Source: Elmis aenea
Taxonomy: Eukaryota > Arthropoda > Insecta > Coleoptera > Elmidae
DNA: 64,000 nucleotides
Reading direction: 5' to 3'
NCBI GenBank assembly: GCA_947652605.1
Contig: OX393577.1
Span: 33,669,466-33,733,465 of the forward strand
This document shows, piece by piece, positions 32,601 through 44,118 of this stretch. Under the pieces are notes generated by a model. That model did no database searches. It was not told the origin of the DNA and saw nothing but the letters and a program-made list of their open reading frames with translations. Made by a program: the position numbers and the translations under genes. How positions within the stretch are numbered: the stretch's first letter is position 1; each line of letters starts with the position of its first letter.

Positions 32601-34693
32601 ATAAACAACCCTAAGGAAGTTGATCTGTCTAAAAAGTTCTGATACAAAATGAAGAGGTATAAATAAAGCATTACAATTAAACATTACGCATTAAAAAAAA
32701 ATTGAAAACTTGTTAATAAATAGTACTTTGTACGGTTGTGGACATTTAATTCACACATAAAATCTATAATGAATTATCTATCTGTCCTTTTCGTAAAGCA
32801 AAGCTAACGACTTAATACGTCAGGTATACTGATTTTGTTATCACACACTTGTGTATATTTGTAATAATGCATTTCCAAAGTGTTGTTTTTATTTTAGTGA
32901 AGGTAGGCATTCGATTCACAAGGGATCACATTTACTTAAAAACCCTAAAGCCCTAGGGCACACGATCTAAAACGGTACATGCGAGTATCTTTCTAGTTTA
33001 GCAAAGGGCTCACATATATTGAAAGAAATTGTTATGAAACGTCACAAAAAGTATTCCTTTAAAAAGAATGATGTCTCCAGACCTTCAACCTTTTCAGAAA
33101 TACGTTTTTTAACGACAGCACGTAAGGGAATATCTTCCCTTCCATTTCGCTACATAATTTAACTTTAAATTTTACAAAACGTACAAAACCTACGAATTTT
33201 TAGTGAAAATATCTTTACACGAAAATACATGTAAGTATAAAGCACAACAGCGCAATTTATTAATAATAAAAACGAAATTTAAGGTTGAGTGTGCTACTCA
33301 CACGTCCCAATAAATCATTACTACTGTTACGGTCATTTTTATACGTTCAGGATAACACCACAATGAAATGATCTTAAGAACTAACATTAATAAATAATAA
33401 ATTAGTCCTAAAATTGATTTAGTTCTGGTACACTTAAAACAATTTAACGATTATTACTGTACTTTAGCATTCAAAAATTCTAGAACATTTACTGATAAAT
33501 TACGAAAATTCAAAGCTTTTTACGATTGTTCATTTAAACGTATGTAACTACGTAACATAAAACATGTTAATTTATTTAGCAATACATTGGTAAGTGCTTC
33601 TTGTATGGTGTTAAATTTTGGATAAGACAAAGTATACTTATTTTCTATTATAGTGTGTGATGCACTTAACTAAGATAATATTTGTTTTATCCATCAGGTA
33701 TTTAAGATGAAAATATTTACATGGCATCACCAAACACGGTAAAATGTAATCCGCGTTTAACAGGATGCAGTATAAATGTAAACGGTAACATCTTTTTATT
33801 TTTAAACTGTACCTACTGATTTTACCAATTTACCAAAACTACGATTTTTGTAAACTCCAAATAAAATTAAACAACATAAGTTTCCGTTTAACGACACATC
33901 CACAAATATCAAAAATGAACATTTTACGTTTTGATAACTCTACAACACCACAAGCGCAGCGGAAATTAGTTTTTCAATAATGCAAACGTACCTATAAACT
34001 ATTTATTTAAAGCATTAAGAAATTGAAAGTTTTAAATCAATAACAGTTTACTTTATATCACATCCGTTTTGTTTAAATACTACTTTTTGTGTTTTTTTTT
34101 TATACATTTAGGAAACAAAATAAAATTATTGTCCTATTTTAGATGATATAAATATTTCATGAATTTTAACATTTCTAAAGTAATTTACATAAAACCTACT
34201 ATATCAGAGAACTAAGTAATATTTTTTCTGCATTATTTAGTAAACTAAATATTTACGAAAAAGTAAAATAAATGAAAGATCATTATTTCGGATAAATTAA
34301 ACGTTCTCTAGATTTGGTTTTCTGAGAAACTCGTTTCAGGGTTATATATTTTTTGCTCCTATTATTAAAGTACATTTTATAAAACTCAAATCCATTCGTC
34401 TTCTATCGATTTTTAAGACTTTATAACCACAAATTTTAGCTTTTACTTTACGTATCCATTATACCTATAGGACATTTCAATAGAAATACGTCCCTTTCAG
34501 GAAATGCTTTTTAACTTGTTTATTGAAGCGAATGTGAACGTACGCTTACCTTAAAATCAATATATCCATTCTTGTCCATATCAAAGGTTCTAAAGACGTG
34601 ATCACAGAATTCTTCTGCATTACCAGATGGAAAAAACATCTTATACATGTCTACGAATTTGGCAGGCGTTAATCGACCATTTGGACAGTCTTG
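14646..34693 (-). CDS. Neuronal calcium sensor of CG7646 type (5' partial)
   Basis: A second recoverin-family calcium sensor. Three coding exons are visible: 34693-34550 (48 codons), 16678-16550 (43 codons) and 14822-14646 (58 codons plus TAA). All junctions are phase 0 with GT-AG sites. The 149 residues begin [13 protein letters not shown] (degenerate EF-hand 1). EF-hand 2 is [12 protein letters not shown], with its last Glu in the next exon. EF-hand 3 is [12 protein letters not shown] and EF-hand 4 [12 protein letters not shown]. The end is KMLAP. About 36 N-terminal residues, including the expected myristoylation site, are missing. A scan of the - strand up to base 64000 for the EWYKGF codons found nothing, so the first intron exceeds 29 kb or that exon lies outside. 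The 17.9 kb second intron also holds several transposons. It lies head-to-tail with Nca, as I recall for the Drosophila pair. Confidence 0.92.
15425..16316 (+). mobile_element. Mariner element remnant
   Basis: Left end cgtggtatgatcaaataat and right end attatttgatta-like complement pair over about 25 bp and are bounded by TA on the left and TTAA on the right. Between them lies a decayed mariner transposase. It lies in the intron between the last two exons of the CG7646-type gene. Confidence 0.75.
15614..16265 (+). pseudogene. Mariner transposase, degraded
   Basis: The N-terminal helix-turn-helix is clear: [20 protein letters not shown] followed by [10 protein letters not shown]. After frameshifts come [13 protein letters not shown] and [14 protein letters not shown], both typical of mariner proteins. 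The catalytic middle is missing. A worn C-terminal part follows to about 16265. Frameshifts, stops and the deletion make it inactive. Confidence 0.75.
16874..16914 (+). mobile_element. 41-bp LINE 3'-end insertion
   Basis: The segment matches the tail of the LINE fragment at 29.4 kb (cctaacagtagaaggact and the following ataactaaata). It is flanked by a direct repeat AACTTACAG (16865-16873, 16915-16923). Only the extreme 3' end was inserted. The tail can fold into a stem-loop (agtcct against aggact). Confidence 0.6.
16924..18364. other. AT-rich intron stretch
   Basis: No coding signal. A possible hAT end at 18150-18173 (complement starts CAGGGGTCTCGAACTC) has no partner that I could confirm. 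Confidence 0.35.
18365..18812. repeat. Imperfect inverted repeat
   Basis: About 60 bp at each side are inverted copies, for example caaatcgattaactccac near 18410 and gtggagttaatcgatttg near 18753, continuing to gagccg / cggctc. Clear TIRs and TSD were not found, so this is probably an old foldback element. Confidence 0.55.
19711..20318. mobile_element. Palindrome-ended element with GTCGCGACTTT repeats
   Basis: Both ends are TGGGTAGTTCACACGGTGAC, inverted, and TA flanks both sides inside the mariner. Each end is itself a near-perfect palindrome: about 91 bp at 19711-19801 and about 70 bp at 20249-20318. Both are built on AAAGTCGCGACTTT. More copies of that word lie inside. The interior holds a further MITE at 19977-20116. 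There is no coding frame. Confidence 0.85.
19977..20116. mobile_element. 140-bp near-perfect palindromic MITE
   Basis: Two 60-base arms differ at one position. They begin TGGTGCCTTTCCACGTGAGA and end with its complement. The loop is about 20 bases and TA flanks both sides. The near identity of the arms points to recent insertion. It is nested in the element at 19711-20318. Confidence 0.88.
21183..22739. other. AT-rich intron stretch
   Basis: No gene, repeat ends or RNA structure recognised. Confidence 0.4.
22740..22974. mobile_element. Harbinger-type MITE
   Basis: Inverted ends AGGCTCCCCCAGACAGAGGC and AGGCTCCCCCAGACAGACGC enclose 235 bp. The direct TAA flank (22737-22739, 22975-22977) and 3-bp TSD fit PIF/Harbinger. 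Confidence 0.82.
23040..23136. repeat. Fragment of a foldback element end
   Basis: Contains ttaagcgagatccctatagt followed 30 bp later by a worn ctctgta end. It matches the right part of the degraded repeat near 3010-3130. Confidence 0.45.
23754..25198. mobile_element. 1.4-kb foldback DNA element with TACAGGGTGG end
   Basis: Ends TACAGGGTGGACAAATTTCG and (complement) TACAGCGTGGGCAAATTTCG are flanked by TA. The arms are about 600 bp each and pair from the ends to about 24365/24505 (the atcacgtttaattgttgatt and aatcaacaattaaacgtgat pair), leaving a loop of roughly 140 bp. No long frame exists. Confidence 0.82.
25199..28124. other. AT-rich intron stretch
   Basis: No coding exon or bounded repeat recognised. 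Short frames at 26459-27015 and 27195-27413 show no family features. Attaatcggt repeats near 26690-26740 are short and unexplained. Confidence 0.4.
28140..29070 (+). pseudogene. Mariner transposase, degraded
   Basis: In shifting frames the segment shows [11 protein letters not shown] and RPKTAT (linker after the DNA-binding part). [19 protein letters not shown] follows, then [12 protein letters not shown] (catalytic core with the first Asp region). YQDNA near 28810 is the second Asp motif, and [10 protein letters not shown] lies near the C-terminus. Several frameshifts and stops inactivate it. TIRs were not identified. Confidence 0.75.
29087..29420 (+). mobile_element. 5'-truncated LINE, 3' end only
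   Basis: A 14-bp direct repeat ATTGTGTTGTTTTT flanks the segment (about 29072-29085 and 29423-29436). The frame reads [19 protein letters not shown] then [13 protein letters not shown], the C-terminal signature of arthropod non-LTR retrotransposon proteins. The tail contains an agtcct...aggact stem-loop and ends in A-rich aaataaaataataaa. It landed inside the old mariner. Confidence 0.75.
29421..34549. other. AT-rich intron stretch with few relics
   Basis: No exon recognised. A hAT-like end (agtggttctcaaactgtg) lies near 31146. Another GC-rich end (complement CACTGGCGTAGTTAG) lies near 32030-32045. Aaaagag(t/c)cgaggac occurs twice at about 31758 and 31868. Confidence 0.4.
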
Positions 34694-35281
34694 CTGTAAA
34701 AAATATACACGTCAACAAAATTCAAATCAACTCATAAAACAATTTGTCAAATAGTTTACAGTATTATATCACACACAAAGAACTATACTTTAACAATCAT
34801 ATTGCACTATTACACTGCTCAAATCAATAGTTAATGTAGTAATAAAAATTTAAACGTAAATGAGCAAAGTATAGAAACTACACTTAAACAAGCTTGGTGA
34901 AATGATAAAACTTCTCTTGCAACTTTAACCCAAAATTAATTCGTACTAACACACAGTGAGTCCCAGAGGATACATTTAAAACGAAATATAATTTAATAGT
35001 TCAAGTCTACCTATTACAATTATTCTCTAGTGCGACGTAGAAAATTTTAAATCTCACCACAAAGAATAATTGTTTTTAACTGCGCTCTACTTTTAATGAA
35101 ATACGCGGATTTTTTTTTTTATCCGAAACAAAGATATTGCCTGAGTATTCGGAATAAACCTATTTACATTAACCAGTTTTATAACGACAACGTTTTTGAA
35201 TTAAGCATCAAAATAGAAACACAAAAAACATTAGAACAAATAGATGTGAAATCATTTGCTGCAGTTTGCGATCTATTAAAC
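34694..35281. other. Intron, unassigned
   Basis: Part of the very long first intron. The 62-codon open frame at 35096-35284 has no recognisable features. Confidence 0.4.
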
Positions 35282-35907
35282 TAGGAGTTCCCAAACTACG
35301 GCCTGGGGGCCGAATCCATTCCGCGAAGGGTTATAATTTTCATCCGGCCGTGGTCTTTTAAAAAACTATATGTATAGTCCCTACTGCTAATGTCACAGAT
35401 AGAATAGTGCAATAATGCGGAGAAATGGTTATTTAAAAGTGAAAACATGATTTAAGTTTTTTTTTGTTGCCAGGAAAATAAATATAGCTACATCAACATG
35501 TTGTAAGAAAAATGATTGCTGCATTAGGCAAACAACGATTTTTAAGAATACAACATATTAAATAAAAAATCCACTCATAACTAATCAACAGTTGTTATTT
35601 GCATAAATTTTTAAAAACAAATGTTTAAAATTTAACACCAAATATCGATAAAGTAATTTAGGCATCAACGAAACAGTTCTCATAAGCACTATTTCAATAT
35701 TTGACGATGATTATTGATTATAATTAATCGCAGTTTTGAAATTAAATACCTGTTTTTTTAAATTTAGCAAAAAAATATTTTATGTGTTTATTTAGTTTAC
35801 TTTATTTTAAGATAAATATATTTGTTTAGTTGTACTTGATTTATTATTCTTGATATACTTATACATCTATTTCGTGGCTATCCTCTTAAACAGTTTGGGA
35901 ATTCCTG
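35282..35907. mobile_element. hAT element
   Basis: The left end taggagttcccaaactac and right end (complement caggaattcccaaactg) are inverted copies. TATTAAAC/TGTTAAAC flank (7 of 8 match). GC-rich ggcctgggggccg follows the left end. There is no transposase frame. Confidence 0.75.
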
Positions 35908-38900
35908 TGTTAAACAATAACCTGTTTTTAAACTCTTAAAATAAACTTAAAAAATTAAGATTTGTATAATTAAATACGGCGCAACCGATAAAAATCTTAG
36001 ACGTGATCTCGAAATCACAATAGATGGTATATCTAGTAACCATCTTTCCAACTATAAATTAGTTTGAAGGGCACATACGCAAGTGCAGTACTGCAAAACA
36101 ACATTTAGCAACTCAGCTAAACACACGATCGGCTGATTGTGGTGTCAACTTGCAAAATACTTTTAACCTCAATATCTTCAAGTACAACTAATACTTTTGT
36201 AATAATAAATATGAACTTCCGTTTGTATTGGTTTCAATTGAAATGAAATGAAAAATCTGGATTTACTGGACGATATCTTTATTTTTTCTGTCGTATTTCC
36301 TACGTTTCGCTTATTTTTTCATAAGCATCATTTAAAAGGTAAACATGTGTTCGTCCATAGAACACTTACATGCACACAAGTGTATAATAAAAAATTTAAT
36401 TTACCGGGTGTAGCCTTATGAGGGCTCCATAATTAACCTTTTATTTTGAGTACGTACTTTATAATAAGTAATAAATGAAACGTATAACGAACCGTAAACT
36501 TATAAGGCACATATTAATTCAATCAGGCATAATTACATTACTTGTGAGACGCTACAGAAGCAGTCATTACGACGACATAAAAATTGAAAGGACTCTAATG
36601 GAGTTAAATTGCAATTTTGCCACAAGTTAATGGAAGATCTTTTCTCAGTAGGCATATTGTCTAAGGAATCTAAGGTCTATGCCACCCTTATTGGACGAGG
36701 CGGAACAAGTTATTTGTGGAAAATGCTTTTAGCAGAAATGCGATGAGATTTGAGTATACAATAATCAATTTTGATAATCAAATCAACAAAGTATAAAGCA
36801 CTTACTAAAACAATAATGCTGCGCTCTTTCATCAAATTTAAAATACTGTAGGCAGAAAAAACAGTAATACAATTTTAACAGTGAAATTATTAATTTATAC
36901 ATCAGTTTAGATAACAACCTAATATTTTATTTGATGAGACAAAAAAAACTCGTTAATAACATTTTTCAGAATGGCTCACGCTAAAAGGCCAAAAAAATGA
37001 TTTATTTATTTAAAAAAAATACAGATTAGCATATATAGTTTAATTTCATCAAAAAACAATACTTATTTCATAAATTTGTGATAATGAAACTAATGCCAAA
37101 CGTACACTTTGCATAAATATGTTTAAAGTACATAGATGTGATTCCATGTGATTGACTTTTGTTTAATTAATTACTAAAACGAAAACAAGTGCGAAGAAAT
37201 AAATACAACAAACATATGAACTAAAACGCACTACCTATTATTATTATTACACGGCAAAAACTAATAAATGAGAAAATAGTATATTTTACAACAAGAGATG
37301 AGAGTCCAGTTTTTTTCGTGAGGTGAGATTTATTCACGAGCCACGAAGCGGCAAGTGAGCAAATCTCACGAACGAAAAAAACTGATTTCATCTCCAGTCG
37401 CAAATGCTATTTTTTCTATGAATTTAAAATTATATTATAGAACGAAAGTTAATGTAAACGAACTAAATGTCAATTATTATGTATAAAATATTAATTAATC
37501 ATTTTATTTCCATAGCGACACCTCCACACTGACATTGTCAGAAATAAAGTTATAACCTGCAAACGAAATATATTTAATATAATTTTTTTACCATTCTTAG
37601 GCTTTTATATAAAATGGTACATTATAATTAAATTATTTGATAAGAATATTAACGCAATCTTAGTTTATTATGAGTTTACGCAACAAAAAAAAAACGTAAA
37701 TTTTACAATTTGATTTTGACATTGACATTATTTTCGCCACTAGTTGCCACTAGTGTAAAAAAGTAAAACTTTCATGTAGAGTAGGCAGTGAGAAAATGAC
37801 AACTTTCATATACATGAGTAGAAAAAAACATTTATTTAGCTTTTAAAATACTAAGCAAAAAAAAAACGATTAACATAAAAATCCATCACCATTATACATA
37901 AACAGTTTTCCTTTTTTTCTTTACACTTCAAAATTATGGAAAAATTGTTAGCATCAGTTTATTCAAGTGTAGCTAGCATACGATTATAGTAATAGTTAAA
38001 ATAAAAAAATAATAACAACTTTTAAAAGGCACATTCGTACGCCTGACTTTTTTATGCGATTTTTAACCATCTAGCATGACATCTATATGTTTGTAACAAT
38101 TGCTTTTACTAGCTTAATAATAAACAGATTTTTAAAAAATCGAATGGCAATCAATATATTTTCTGAACAAAGAATAGCTCTATTCTATAGAATTCTTTCT
38201 ATCAAGAGGGCACATATGATTTTGTGGGTAGCAGTATTATCATCACATAAGGTAATAAATAATAACTTAATCTATGAAAAATATCGTATGTATTAATAAA
38301 AAGGTGTATGAATAACTTATTATTTTTTTATAAGTAGGACTTAATGTCGCTACAGCAACACAAAAACTTCCGTTTTTCGCCGTAAGCTACGGACAAACGC
38401 TAAAAGAAAACGAAAGTATCGCAAGGAATTGCATCTGAAAGCTTCACAGTCTATGAGATATTCAGTTTGATGGATACAAGAAACACAAAGCAGCACAAAG
38501 CTATTCACCAACATCGGCTCAGTATTGATCCGTCCGAAAATTCCGTGCGATGTTATAAGCCCAACGGTGTTTCCTTTACACATTTAATGTGACATACATT
38601 TTTGCTTTGAGCTCTAATATGATATATAGTGGTGGCATGGTGGCATTATATTCTGCTGCTATATAATATTTATTAAAATAAAGATTAACCTTAGGTAACG
38701 TTCATAACCGCAACACCGCACACATGCTTTTCTACTATAAATTTAATAAATTACACGCAATTCCGACTTACGAAGCGTAAGATAATATTGTGGTCGTGAA
38801 AAAGCGGGTTGGAGATTCATTTTAGGGTTAGCTGAACACGTTTTGACTTTTTTATATTTAGATCCTAAAGATTAAAAATCTAGACACATTGCATGAGCCG

Positions 38901-39392
38901 TTAAAATCAATATGTTTTTGTTTTATTTTTTAAAAAACAATGGTTTTATGTGCAAGAAACAATTGCTTATCATTGGAATTTTTTTCTTAATATAAAAATT
39001 AAATTTTTTATTATGAAATACTGACAAGTTTTTTAATTTTATAGTAAAAGGTCTACTGGGGTTCGTATCTACGCACGCGCAGGCACGTATTCAGCTTATC
39101 AGCTTTTTTGAAAAAAAAATCTACCTATACAATATTATAAGCTATGTCAAACACTAAATTTATTATATTTATGCGGTAAAATTCAGTTTCAAATAAATCG
39201 ATATACTTAATTATGCATCAGCAATATACCTACAGACATAAGCACTGTCGTGATTGTTGTTCCAGTGCAAAAAATGTTCATTCTTCGAATGTTCACAAAA
39301 CCCATATGCACCTTGACATATCGATATGCAATACTACTACTGGACATTTACAAATTATCATTTCTTTACAATACATTTTAAAAATGTCTAAT
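35908..39392. other. AT-rich intron stretch
   Basis: One palindrome at 37295-37394 is listed separately. A GC-richer block at 38345-38580 carries a 77-codon - strand frame of unknown nature. Nothing else recognised. Confidence 0.4.
37295..37394. repeat. 100-bp imperfect palindrome
   Basis: The left arm gagatgagagtccagttttt pairs with aaaaactgatttcatctc on the right. The cgtgaggtgagattt / aaatctcacgaacg pair adds further stem. Probably a small MITE. No TSD was assigned. Confidence 0.5.
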
Positions 39393-39400
39393 GGTGCAAC

Positions 39401-39808
39401 TCAGGGGTTTGGAGCGGAGCTCGGAGCCGGAGCAGTGGAGCAATGGGTTTTTGCCCGGAGCAGGAGCGGAGCCCGGAGCAAATAATTTTGATTCCTCCAC
39501 TGCTCCAGTTTATTATGTACAATTTGTACTTTTTTTTTTCCTTTTTTTCAACTTTTGAAGATCAATAATCTGTTTCTTCAAACATTTATTTAACTTCACT
39601 TGTTTGCTAGGGCCAAATATTGTTATTTTTGACCAAATCCGATAAAATTAAAACTTTGTTCTTAAAAACAATTTCTTTTAAGCATTTTTTTTTTAATGTT
39701 ATTATTTGGAGCATGGAGCGGAGCTGGAGCAGGCATTTTGATGCCGGAGCGGAGCTGGAGCTGAGCTGGAGCGGAGCAATTAAAAAATTGGACTGCTCCA
39801 AACCCCTG
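39401..39808. mobile_element. hAT MITE with GGAGC-rich ends
   Basis: CAGGGGTTTGGAGC and its complement at the right end form the TIR. The direct 8-bp GGTGCAAC flanks both sides (39393-39400, 39809-39816). GGAGC pentamers repeat many times just inside each end (for example ggagcggagctcggagccgg). The middle is AT-rich and non-coding. Confidence 0.85.
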
Positions 39809-39816
39809 GGTGCAAC

Positions 39817-42596
39817 CATTTAGTATGTTACACGTTAATATTAGACCCCTATAACATAAGCTGCTATTGTTTCTGTATTACTTGCGACATAAAAAATTCG
39901 GGGAAAAAAATTTTATCACTAAAATTTAGGAATATTTTTGTTTCAGTTTATAATTCTACTCCTTTCAAAATCAATTTATGGGGAACTAGAAGGTTTCGGC
40001 ACTTTATTTTAGAGATGACATGGTTCCGGAACTTTTTTTTTTCATTACGTAACTAATTGCAAAAGTATTAATTTATAAATATTAGTGGAGTTTTGAATTA
40101 TTTTATTATTTAAGTTGAATTTTAAGTTTTGTTAAATTCCTTAAAAATTTTTTTTTTTTGCTTTGTGATAATTTGTTAATTTCTTTATGATTTTATTTTA
40201 ATTTATATTGATTTATCTATACAGGCAAAATATGAAAAAACAATTTTTAATACAACCTGTACGGACAGAAATTTATAAATTTGCGAACGATCCAACTTCT
40301 AATTTTAGCAATACAGCACTTCTTATAATGGCATTTAACATAAAAAAAAGGGAATATACATTGGTCGTGTTTGATATTTTTAGGTTCAACAGATTAATTA
40401 AGACCAACAAAAAATCAAAAACAAAATCTCAAGACAAGTTTAGGTAGAAACAAATTTTCTTTCAAGAATTAAAATAACGAACACAATTAACACAGTTTTA
40501 TCCATTGCATCAAGAACCTTGTTTCTGTAAACAAAATGTATATTTTTAAACTTCGCTGTTATTATTAAATTCACACCAGATACTTTACATAAGTCACATC
40601 CCTTTTGACCAAACATAATGCAATAAGTCTTACATACGTATATTTAAAGATAGATGCACACTCGTACCTATCTGCAACACATGAAGGGAAATGATGGATA
40701 ATACAAAGATGATAGTAGTCAATAACAATCACATTTTTCTTTACTCGTATGTGTAATATAATCAATCATTTTACAAACTCGCTGGTGATTTTGTAAAGCC
40801 ACCGGCAATCATGAAAGTATTAAATATGTATCACATGGCTTTCCACTGAACCAGTAACAGAATATTTCGATTCGTCTTTACTCACCAAATTGTAACACAA
40901 TACCAATTCTTATTAGGGTAGACCTTCGTTTCGGGTAGGTACTATCAACAAAATGTCATTACGTCTAAGAGAATAAATCGACTTTTACATGCTTATTTGC
41001 ATTAAAGGAATAAAATAATCATAACTTAGGTATGGAAAAAATAATTGTTCACTTTATACCTATCAATCGAAAAAAAATATTTTAAAAGGTTTCCGTTTTA
41101 CTACCTTTAGATTTTAATGATAAAAACTTCAATATTTTAACTTTGAAAATAAAAAATCCACAATTACTATAAAGTAATAACAGTGATACATTGGTATAAA
41201 CATACTTTCACTAAAAACGTTAAATACCTATACATTAACAGGCAACGTTGGTGACTTTAAAATGAGGTAGATAGGTTGGTGCACATGATTATGCAATTAA
41301 AGAGAAACAAATAATATGCACATGTATTATACGGTTATAATACATTTATGCATAGAGTTATTGTTCAAATGACACTATTAGAATTAATAAACAGATTACG
41401 TCCCTTTTATATATTGCTGATGATGCAATTTCAACATTGCTTTACCAAGCACTATGCAAATAGTTGATTTAATCGCACATCACAAAATGTATAACATCAT
41501 GAAATTGATTATGCACAGAATTTTAAAAAGATTTGAACATCCTTAATCAACTCCAATTAATCATTTATATTCTGTGGTTGTTACTAAACGACGTAACATC
41601 GTATACTCAGAGTTGTTTTGACGCAATCAATATTGTACGTTAAAAGAGCTGAGCAACAGACCATTAAGAAATTGATGGTCGACTCCACATCACTTTTACC
41701 GCTGTGTTGTAATTTAATATCGATTCAATTACGATAGTAATTATACCACATTGTCCAAGGGATAGAAGAGAAAAGTTTTGCGTCAATTGTTAAAAAAATA
41801 TTAACAATACATTTTTTATCAGTACGCTGAGCCAAGCAAGTTATAAAAACGCTTTAATGTTTTGAGCAACTTTACAAAGAGCTCATTACATATTAAACCT
41901 AATTTTTAGATCACAAAAGATGAAAGTTAATTATATTAGTTTAAAGTTTAAATATACATCATGCCACTTAAAAGCATGTTAATCCAAAAAAAAAGGTTAT
42001 AATAGTGGATGCACAGTTCACGAATATACGAGTAAATTCGTCCTTGCAGTTAAAATTGTCTTTAATTAACTGTCAAAATACTAAAAAAAAACCTGCATGA
42101 ATCAATTGAAAAAATTAAGAAAATATACTGAAAAAGTGCGTATGAACGAGGAATTCTTGAAGGAGAATATAAAAACATAGCTTAAGGAACCATTCTTCCA
42201 AAAAAATATTTAAGGCGTTTTAATTTAATGCTCATAAAATAATGATTATTCGTCAAAAAATAACAAATAATTACAATAATTACAATAATTTTTATAAAAT
42301 CACTTGTTACATACAAACCTACAGACAAATTAAATTTATTGCAAACATGAAAATATAATTTATTATAAGCAGTGTATCGGGAAATCTCAAGTCTTAAGGG
42401 AATGCAAATAAAGTATTTTGTTGAAAAATCTATTATCTGTCGCATAACTTAATCACTACATGTAGATACACATTGGTAGTGGTAGCGAGGACCAATCATT
42501 TCAGTTATCGAGTGGAATAGATTAATAAAACGAATGAACGATTTAGGGAATAAATGTGATTTGCATGTAAAACAAAATTATTTTTAGTGGTCTATA
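39817..42596. other. AT-rich intron stretch
   Basis: No exon, RNA or bounded repeat recognised. Confidence 0.4.
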
Positions 42597-44114
42597 CAGG
42601 GTGGTGCTTTTTTCGATGCTCACCATTGCTATCTTGGAAACGGTAAGAGATACAAGGTCGGTTAAATTAGAGAAAAGTTGCACATTTTTATGGCCATTGA
42701 GAATCTAAAACGAAATCCTGCATATTTTGATTCGTTTTTAATTTATTACAGAAAAACTGAAAAACGTGATTTTAGAAAAATATTATTATCTTCCCTACCA
42801 TTGACGCTATTTCATTTAAACTTGGTAACGTTATGTTTTTGACCGTTCTGGGTTTGATGGCGTCAACAGAAATTTTCTAAGCCTTCTAGATTTCAAGTTG
42901 CGATAGTCAACTTTTTTATTTCTTATGGCCGCCATATTGGATTTTTACACCATCAGACAGACAAAAAAATTAGCTTTTCAGATTGGTATCCAACATACCT
43001 TGTTTCTTTCAAAAAAACTTGTTAAAATTTTAAAATTTGTGTAAATAATTCATAAAATCGAGAATGCTCTGAAAAACAATTGAAACTATGAGATAAATAA
43101 AAGCTACAGAACATTTAATTGGTCTAATGATAACGAAATGAAGATTGTTGGAAACATATTTAGAAGCTATGCTAGGCGAATTGCCATTATTAACAATTCA
43201 AAATCATCAGTAGTTTCAGCAAGATGGAGCTGGTCTTCACAACGGCCGCATTGTAAAAGGATATTAATTTAGATGTACGCTTTCAAAATTCATGACTTGG
43301 TACTTTATGGTCCTGTTCATTGGCATCCGCGATCGCCATGTTTAACGCCTATGGATTCCTTTTACATTGATGTTGTTTATGCAACCCTAACGGAAATATT
43401 AAACTTCTTCGTCGTAAAATCAAAAATGCTTTCGACTATTTCGAGACAAACTATCCTAAAGGCAGTGGACGAAATGAATTTGAGGACTAACCACTACATC
43501 ATACGTACATAACGGCGCGCACTTTAAACAATTTAAATAATTATTTATCTGGTGTTTTAAATTTATTGCCATTTCGTTATTTTATTAGACCTATAAAATG
43601 TTGTGTCACTTTTATTTATATTATAATTTCAATTGTTTTTCAGAACATTCACGGTTTTATAGATTATTTATACAAATTTTCAAATTTCAACAAGTTTTTT
43701 GAAAGAAAAAAGGTATGTTGGTTACCAATCTAATAAGCTAATTTTTTTGTCTGTCTGATGGTGTAAAAATCCAATATGGCGGCCATATGAAATAAAAAAG
43801 TTGACTATCGCAACTTGAAATGTAGAAGGCTTAGAAAATTTCTGTTGACGCCATCAAACTCAGGACGGTCAAAAACATACAGTTACCAAGTTTAAATGAA
43901 ATAACGCCAATGGTAGGGAAGATAATAATATTTTTCTAAAATCACATTTTTCAGTTTTTTTGTAATAAATCAAAAACGAATCAAAATATGCAGGATTTCG
44001 TTTCAGATTCTTAATGGCCATAAAAATGTGCAACTTTTCTCTAATTTAACCGACCTTGTATCTCTTACCGTTTCCAAGATAGCAATGGTGAGCATCGAAA
44101 AAAGCACCACCCTG
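42597..44114. mobile_element. Foldback DNA element with transposase middle in the loop
   Basis: Ends TACAGGGTGGTGCTTTTTTC and complement are flanked by TA. Arms of about 500 bp are nearly identical inverted copies (ccgccatattggatttttac against gtaaaaatccaatatggcgg). The loop, about 43130-43560, holds a piece of DDE transposase. Its right end abuts the next foldback element. Confidence 0.88.
43144..43512 (+). pseudogene. DDE transposase catalytic segment in foldback loop
   Basis: The frame reads LLETYLEAMLGELPLLTIQN, a stop, then FQQDGAGLHNGRIVKGYLI. After another stop come WHPRSPCLTPMDSFYIDVVY and a helical tail ending NLRTNHYI. QQDGA..HN and PRSP.LTP.D are the second and third acidic motifs of a Tc1-like insect transposase family. 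N- and C-terminal parts are absent. Confidence 0.72.
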
Positions 44115-44118
44115 TATA

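Noticed and set aside
41412..41440. Another CTGATGA with a short stem (tgcaat / attgc)
   Set aside because: The required GAAA after stem II is missing, so no hammerhead core.
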